Shown here: in pieces, positions 58,923-64,000 of the stretch | Position numbering within the stretch: position 1 is the stretch's first letter | Layout: each line of letters begins with the position of its first letter | From: Burkholderiaceae bacterium | GTDB lineage: Bacteria; Pseudomonadota; Gammaproteobacteria; Burkholderiales; Burkholderiaceae_D | Direction of reading: 5' to 3' | NCBI GenBank assembly: GCA_031291325.1 | Contig: JARLJG010000016.1 | Location: 44,499-108,498 of the forward strand | DNA: 64,000 nucleotides | Program-made: the position numbers and the translations under genes | The notes under the pieces: model-generated | The model's database searches: none | Seen by the model: the letters and a program-made list of their open reading frames with translations, nothing else | Told to the model about the DNA's origin: nothing

Positions 58923-59327
58923 TCAGACCTTGACTATCGTCCCTTGCGCCACCGCGCACAGCTTTTCTTCGCCGTCCTTGACGACGAAGACGTCGCATTG
59001 CGAGACCGCCTGCTGCTTGCCGGCGTATTTGACTGTGGCGCGTGCAATCAACATGTCGCCCACCGCCGGGCGCAGGTAGTTGATCTTGAATTCGCCGGTC
59101 AGCGCATTGTTTTCCAGCATCGAGCCGCCGGCAAAAGTCAGCGCGTTATCGGCTAAATAACTGAGCACGCCGCCATGCACGAAACCGTGCTGTTGCTGCA
59201 AATCGGCCTTGATCGCCAACCTCAGCTCGGCTTTGCCGGGTTCAAACGCACTTAGTTCAGCGCCCAGCAGGCGGCTGAAAGGCTGCGCCTGCAACACTTT
59301 TTGGGCAAATTTCAATTGCTCGCTCAT
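58923..59327 (-). CDS. PaaI-family thioesterase
   Basis: LGAELSAFEPGKAELRLAIKADLQQQHGFVHGGVLSYLADNALTFAGGSML; start overlaps the ligase stop (ATGA). Confidence 0.9.
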   Translation of the reverse strand: MSEQLKFAQKVLQAQPFSRLLGAELSAFEPGKAELRLAIKADLQQQHGFVHGGVLSYLADNALTFAGGSMLENNALTGEFKINYLRPAVGDMLIARATVKYAGKQQAVSQCDVFVVKDGEEKLCAVAQGTIVKV

Positions 59328-61312
59328 GTCGATCCATCCTTGCCAAAATCCACCAACCTGGTCTTTACCGGCAACGCCGCCAGCGCGGCGCGCAGCCGCT
59401 CGTGAAATTCGGTGGAGCGCGCGCCACCGGCATTCGGCGTCAACGTCACCTGCACGCCGCCATGCTCGCTCGCCTGCAATTGCGGGCGCGCATCGGCATC
59501 GACGGCAAATTCGCGGCATAGCTCGTCGATCAGCGCGCCCACCACAGATTGTGCCGCCAGCAGGCGCAGCGCCGGCTTGTACAGCTTGCCGACGTTGGTC
59601 ATCGGCATCGTCTCGACGATGGTCACGGTCTTCGGTTTTGCCGGCCCCTCGTCGACCCGTTGCGCGGCGAAAGCGAGCAACTCCGCCTCAGTCACCGTTG
59701 AGCCCGGCACCAGCGTGGCGAACAATACCGGCAACTCGCCCGCATAGGCATCCGGCGCGCCGACTGCTGCGCAGATTTGCACCGCAGGATGCGCGCCCAA
59801 CGCGTCTTCGATCATCTTCGGGTCGATGTTGTGGCCGCCGCGTATGATCAAATCCTTCGAGCGGCCCGAAAGGTGCAGGCGTTGTTCGCTGTCGAGCATT
59901 CCCAGGTCGCCGGTGGCGAGCCAGCCGTCGGCGGTGAAGGCGTTGGCGTTGTCTGCCGGATCGAGAAAGCCGGAAAACAGGTTCGGCGATTTGAACAACA
60001 GCATGCCTTGCTCGCCGACCGGCACATCGCGCCCGCTCGGATTGCCGTTGCCATCGAGCGCGACGATGCGCAATTGCGCGTAGGGCAGGCGGAAGCCGAC
60101 GCAGCCGGCGGGCGCTTCGACGCCGGGCGGCGTGATGCTGGAAATGCCGGCCATCTCGGTCATGCCCAGGCTCTCATGCACATGCAGGCCGAACAAGCGC
60201 TTGAAGCGCGCCTGCAGCTCCGGCGACAGCGGCGCCGCGCCGGTGCGGCAATAGCGGATCGACGAGATGTCGGCGCCGGCAAGCGGCACATTGGTCAAGG
60301 CCGCCAGCACGGTCGGCACCGCGGACACCGAAGTGGCGCGGTATTTTTCGATCAAGCGCCAATAGTTGGCAATCACTTCGCGGTTGCGCATCAGCGACGG
60401 GGTCGGCATCACGGTTTCGATCCCCGCCGACAGCGCGGTCAGCGAAGCCGGCAACACGCCCGCCACATGGAACAGCGGGTAGCCGTTGATCGTCACATCG
60501 TGCGGGGCCAAACCTTGCAGCTTGACGCTGGCCCAGGCAGTAAACACTTGCGCGCCGTGGCTGTGGCGGGCCAGCTTGGGCGCGCCTGTCGTGCCGCCAG
60601 TGTGGAAATAGGCGGCGATGTCCGTCGCTTCAATCTGCCGTCCGCTGACCAGGCGGTCGTCCGCTTCCTGCGCGCGCAGCGCGGCAAAGTCGAGCACGCC
60701 GTCCGGCAAGGCAGGAGTAGACGCCTCGTCGTGCGGCGCGACGCGCAATACGTGCGTGAGCGTAGGCACGTGGTCGCGCAGGCGCAGCGCCTTCGACCAG
60801 ATCTGCGATTCGGCGTCCGAGCCATACGCGAACAAGACCTTGGCGCGCGCGGTATTCATCAGCGACACCAGCTTCTCGTCGGTCAACAGCGGGTTCAAGG
60901 GCTGCACGATGCCCGCCGCTTCGCCGCCCCACAGCGCCAGATGATAGTCGAGGCAGCCGGGCAGCAGGATCGCCACGGTGTCGCCGGCTTGCACGCCGAG
61001 GCGATACAGCAAATTGGCGGTCTGGTGAATGCCGGCCAACAAGTGCGCGTACGACCAGCGGATCGGTTCATCGTCCGGATTGCCGCTGCGCAGGAAGGTC
61101 AACGCCGTCTTGTCGCCGAACGCATGCGCCGAATTGCGGAAGATTTCATAGGTGCTTTGCACCGGCAACGCCTGTTCGAGCGGAATCGCTTCCAGCCGCC
61201 GCACGTCGTCGATGCTGCGCACCGGGAATTCGCAGATAAAGGGTTGACCGAAAGAAGTATAGCTGGTTGCCACTGCGGGCCTCCCCGAATATTTTTTTGC
61301 AAGCCGCAACAC
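59324..61312 (-). CDS. AMP-dependent acyl-CoA synthetase
   Basis: HTGGTTGAPKLARHSH; GWLATGDLGMLDSEQRLHLSGRSKDLIIRGGHNIDP. The start may be internal. Confidence 0.93.
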   Translation of the reverse strand: MLRLAKKYSGRPAVATSYTSFGQPFICEFPVRSIDDVRRLEAIPLEQALPVQSTYEIFRNSAHAFGDKTALTFLRSGNPDDEPIRWSYAHLLAGIHQTANLLYRLGVQAGDTVAILLPGCLDYHLALWGGEAAGIVQPLNPLLTDEKLVSLMNTARAKVLFAYGSDAESQIWSKALRLRDHVPTLTHVLRVAPHDEASTPALPDGVLDFAALRAQEADDRLVSGRQIEATDIAAYFHTGGTTGAPKLARHSHGAQVFTAWASVKLQGLAPHDVTINGYPLFHVAGVLPASLTALSAGIETVMPTPSLMRNREVIANYWRLIEKYRATSVSAVPTVLAALTNVPLAGADISSIRYCRTGAAPLSPELQARFKRLFGLHVHESLGMTEMAGISSITPPGVEAPAGCVGFRLPYAQLRIVALDGNGNPSGRDVPVGEQGMLLFKSPNLFSGFLDPADNANAFTADGWLATGDLGMLDSEQRLHLSGRSKDLIIRGGHNIDPKMIEDALGAHPAVQICAAVGAPDAYAGELPVLFATLVPGSTVTEAELLAFAAQRVDEGPAKPKTVTIVETMPMTNVGKLYKPALRLLAAQSVVGALIDELCREFAVDADARPQLQASEHGGVQVTLTPNAGGARSTEFHERLRAALAALPVKTRLVDFGKDGST

Positions 61313-62436
61313 TACACCAATGCCATGTAGCGCTCAAGATGAAAATCCTCGTCGCCCAATTGATGGTCGATCATCACCAGCCGCTTGGCATAGTGCGCGA
61401 GCGGCAATTCCCAGGTCATGCCGATGCCGCCGTGCAGTTGGATGCATTCTTCGGCGACGCGCGCGCCGATGCGGCCTATCGTGTACTTGGCGGCAGACAA
61501 GGCTTTTTCGCGCGCGACACGCGGCTGTTCCAGCGCGGCGGCGGCATTGATGACTGCCGAGCGCGCCTGCTCGATTTCCAGCAGCAGATCGGCCATCCGG
61601 TGCTGCAAGGCCTGGAAGCTGCCGATAGGCGCGCCGAACTGTTTGCGCGTGCGCAGATAGTCGAGCGTCGCCTGCTTGGCGACATCCATCGCCCCCAGCG
61701 CTTCCGCGCACAAGGCCAGCACGCCGCGCCCGATGCAGTATTCCAGCGTGGCATACGCGCCGCCTTCCACGCCCAGCAACGCGTTTGCCGGCAGCGTCAC
61801 AGCGTCGAGCGTGACTTCAGCTGCGCTGCCGCCGTCGATGACCGGAAACGCACGCAGCGTGAGGCCGGGCGTCTGCTTCGGCACGATGAAGAGCGAGATG
61901 CCGTTTTCGTCGCCGGGCTCGCCGCTGGTGCGCGCCGACATCACCAGGGTATCGGCCTGGGCGCCGTTTTGCACGACCGCCTTCGCGCCATCCAAAATCC
62001 AGCCGTCGCCGCTGCGCCTGGCGCTGCTGGCAAGCTGGGCCAGGCTATAGCCGCCATCCGCTTCGCCATGCGCCAATGCGACGACGCGCGTGCCGGCGAC
62101 GATTTCCTCGATCAGCGTGCGCTGTGTTGCGTCGCCCGCATGCGCGATGGCGCTGCCGGCCAACAAGGTGGCGAGAAAAGGTTCAAGCACCAGGCCGCGC
62201 CCGAGCGCTTCGAATACCACGGTCAGATCGAACCCTGCGCCGCCGTAGCCGCCAACGTCAGCGTCGAACAGCGCGCCGATCACACCCATGTCGGCAAACT
62301 GCTGCCAATGTTCGGCGTCGTAACCCGCCGCCGACTTGGCGATGCGGTCGCGTACGTCAAAGCTGTAGCGTTTGGCGATATAACGATCGAGGCTGTCGGC
62401 CAGCATCCGTCTATCTTCGGTATGTTCAAAGTTCAT
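61312..62436 (-). CDS. acyl-CoA dehydrogenase
   Basis: ADMGVIGALFDADVGGYGG; CIQLHGGIGMTWELPLAHYAKRL. Confidence 0.92.
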   Translation of the reverse strand: MNFEHTEDRRMLADSLDRYIAKRYSFDVRDRIAKSAAGYDAEHWQQFADMGVIGALFDADVGGYGGAGFDLTVVFEALGRGLVLEPFLATLLAGSAIAHAGDATQRTLIEEIVAGTRVVALAHGEADGGYSLAQLASSARRSGDGWILDGAKAVVQNGAQADTLVMSARTSGEPGDENGISLFIVPKQTPGLTLRAFPVIDGGSAAEVTLDAVTLPANALLGVEGGAYATLEYCIGRGVLALCAEALGAMDVAKQATLDYLRTRKQFGAPIGSFQALQHRMADLLLEIEQARSAVINAAAALEQPRVAREKALSAAKYTIGRIGARVAEECIQLHGGIGMTWELPLAHYAKRLVMIDHQLGDEDFHLERYMALV

Positions 62437-62442
62437 GGCGAT

Positions 62443-63639
62443 TTACAACCCCAGTATCATTTTGGAAATGATGTTTTTTTGAATTTCATTGGAACCGCCG
62501 AAAATCGACAGCTTGCGGTTGTTGAAGTAGGCGACGGCGGCGCGCCCCGCTTCGGCAGGACCGATCGGCGGCAAGCCCGCATCGGGGTCGTAGTATTCGT
62601 CGACATAATGGCGCGCATACGGCCCCATCGCTCGCCGCATCAGTGACGAAATTTCCTGCCGGATTTCGGTGCCGCGTATCTTCAACATCGAGCTTTCTGC
62701 GCCCGGCACGCCGCCGCCGGCCACCGCCGCGATCATGCGCAAGTTGGTGGTCGACATGTTCGCCAAATCGATTTCGACTTTCGCCAGCCGCGCCGCGAAA
62801 GCCGGGTCCGCCGCCAGCGGCTTGCCGTTCTTCATTTGCTTGGCGGCGAATTTCTTCAACTGGCGCAGCGCCGCCACCGAAAAGCCGATGCCGGCGATAT
62901 TGGTGCGTTCATAGGTCAGCAAGTATTTCGCGCAGGTCCAGCCGCGATGTTCGTCGCCGACCAGGTTTTCCAGCGGCACCTTTACGTCGGTGAAAAACAC
63001 TTCGTTGACTTCATGCTCGCCATCCAGCGTCACGATGGGCCGCACTTCGACGCCGGGTGTATTCATATCGATCAGCAAGAAGCTGATGCCCTCTTGCTTC
63101 TTGGCCGTCTTGTCGGTGCGCACCAGGCAAAAGATCATGTTGGCGAAGTGCGCCAGCGTGGTCCAGGTCTTTTGGCCGTTGACGACGTAGTGATCGCCGT
63201 TGCGCACCGCGCTGGTCTGCACGGCGGCCAGGTCGGAACCGGCGCCCGGCTCGGAGTAGCCCTGGCACCACCAGTCGGAACCGTCGAGAATGCGCGGCAA
63301 CCAGTATTGCTTTTGCGCCGGCGTGCCGTATTTGATCAGCACCGGCCCCAGCATGTTGACGCCGAACGGCACGATGCGCGGCGCATGCGCCAGCGCGCAT
63401 TCATGCTCGAAGATGAACTTGCAGGCCGCGTTCCAGCCGGGGCCGCCGTGCTCGACCGGCCAATGATTGGCCAGCCAGCCGCGCGCATGCAGGATCGCAT
63501 GCCACTGCTGCATGTCTTCCTTGGACAAGCGCAAGCCGCTGCGCACCTTGTCGGCCAGGCGCGGCGGAAGTTTGTCGGCCAGGAAGGCTTGCACTTCGCT
63601 GCGGAAATTTTCTTCTTGCGGGGAAAAACTCAAGTCCAT
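62443..63639 (-). CDS. acyl-CoA dehydrogenase
   Basis: MDLSFSPQEENFRSEVQAFLADKLP; GYSEPGAGSDLAAVQTSAVRNGDHYVVNGQKTWTTLAH. Confidence 0.95.
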   Translation of the reverse strand: MDLSFSPQEENFRSEVQAFLADKLPPRLADKVRSGLRLSKEDMQQWHAILHARGWLANHWPVEHGGPGWNAACKFIFEHECALAHAPRIVPFGVNMLGPVLIKYGTPAQKQYWLPRILDGSDWWCQGYSEPGAGSDLAAVQTSAVRNGDHYVVNGQKTWTTLAHFANMIFCLVRTDKTAKKQEGISFLLIDMNTPGVEVRPIVTLDGEHEVNEVFFTDVKVPLENLVGDEHRGWTCAKYLLTYERTNIAGIGFSVAALRQLKKFAAKQMKNGKPLAADPAFAARLAKVEIDLANMSTTNLRMIAAVAGGGVPGAESSMLKIRGTEIRQEISSLMRRAMGPYARHYVDEYYDPDAGLPPIGPAEAGRAAVAYFNNRKLSIFGGSNEIQKNIISKMILGL

Positions 63640-63682
63640 TTTGTGCCCTTTGGATATCGCGTCGTGTGAAGTCATCCCCGTC

Positions 63683-63704
63683 GTTGCCCCGCACGCGGGG
63701 CAAC
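63683..63704. repeat. 22-bp perfect palindrome in divergent promoter region
   Basis: GTTGCCCCGCACGCGGGGCAAC between the acyl-CoA dehydrogenase (-) and the aldolase/dehydrogenase (+). Confidence 0.7.
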
Positions 63705-63787
63705 AAATGGCGGTGGCTACCAATAAAAAACAAATGGTTACCCCCATACCGGGCAACACCGCTCAACGCGGAAAGGAGGAACGACCG

Positions 63788-64000
63788 ATGAGCCGCCATC
63801 CTTCCCTTCACGACGCCATGTTGCCCGATCTGTGGGACGACGCGCTCGCCGCCAAGCTCGATGAACCCGGCCTGCTGCTCTATCGCTCCAACCTGCTCGG
63901 CAGCGACCTGCGGATCACCAATTTCGGCGGCGGCAACACCTCGGCGAAAGTCCACGGCGTCGATCCGCTCACCGGCGAAGCGGTCAAGGTGCTGTGGGTC
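63788..64000 (+). CDS. bifunctional rhamnulose-1-phosphate aldolase/short-chain dehydrogenase-like (C-terminus truncated by window edge)
   Basis: Manual translation from ATG 63788: MSRHPSLHDAMLPDLWDDALAAKLDEPGLLLYRSNLLGSDLRITNFGGGNTSAKVHGVDPLTGEAVKVLWV; SD GGAAAGGAGGA. Not in ORF track. Confidence 0.82.
   Translation, partial: MSRHPSLHDAMLPDLWDDALAAKLDEPGLLLYRSNLLGSDLRITNFGGGNTSAKVHGVDPLTGEAVKVLWV

Noticed and set aside
59777-61330. 517-aa plus-strand ORF
   Set aside because: Antisense of the acyl-CoA synthetase; shadow ORF.
1-64000. CRISPR arrays, tRNA/rRNA genes, IS elements or prophage
   Set aside because: No direct-repeat/spacer pattern, tRNA-like cloverleaf, transposase, integrase or phage structural proteins were recognised by eye; tRNAscan/Infernal would be needed to exclude short RNAs fully.

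Overview
The window is a GC-rich chromosomal segment that, from gene order and protein content, looks like a Betaproteobacterium (Burkholderiales, Oxalobacteraceae-like; taxonomy inferred). It carries a conserved housekeeping block on the minus strand (leuC-leuD-leuB-asd-fimV-truA-trpF-trpB-trpA-accD-folC-SPOR-cvpA-purF). It also has aroC, accA, a c-di-GMP/two-component signalling region (26.9-37.9 kb), two Cys/Met-metabolism PLP enzymes, tandem dihaem cytochromes, an acyl-CoA catabolic operon, a small toxin-antitoxin module and several REP-like palindromes. Two edge-truncated genes are absent from the ORF track: a PIG-L-like deacetylase lipoprotein at the left edge and a rhamnulose-1-P aldolase/dehydrogenase at the right edge. 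The strongest non-coding signal is a SAM-II-type riboswitch (minus strand, ~2763-2899) before the first PLP sulfhydrylase-like gene, with an intrinsic terminator and a 12-nt antiterminator (11/12 paired) that reuses the aptamer's conserved GCUAAA core. Other leads are an aspartate carbamoyltransferase with an N-terminal HTH-like domain and a duplicated operator-like palindrome, and a two-gene module of a cyclic-phosphate-processing receiver (cREC-like) protein and a dual-specificity phosphatase. No tRNA, rRNA, CRISPR array, prophage or IS element was recognised.
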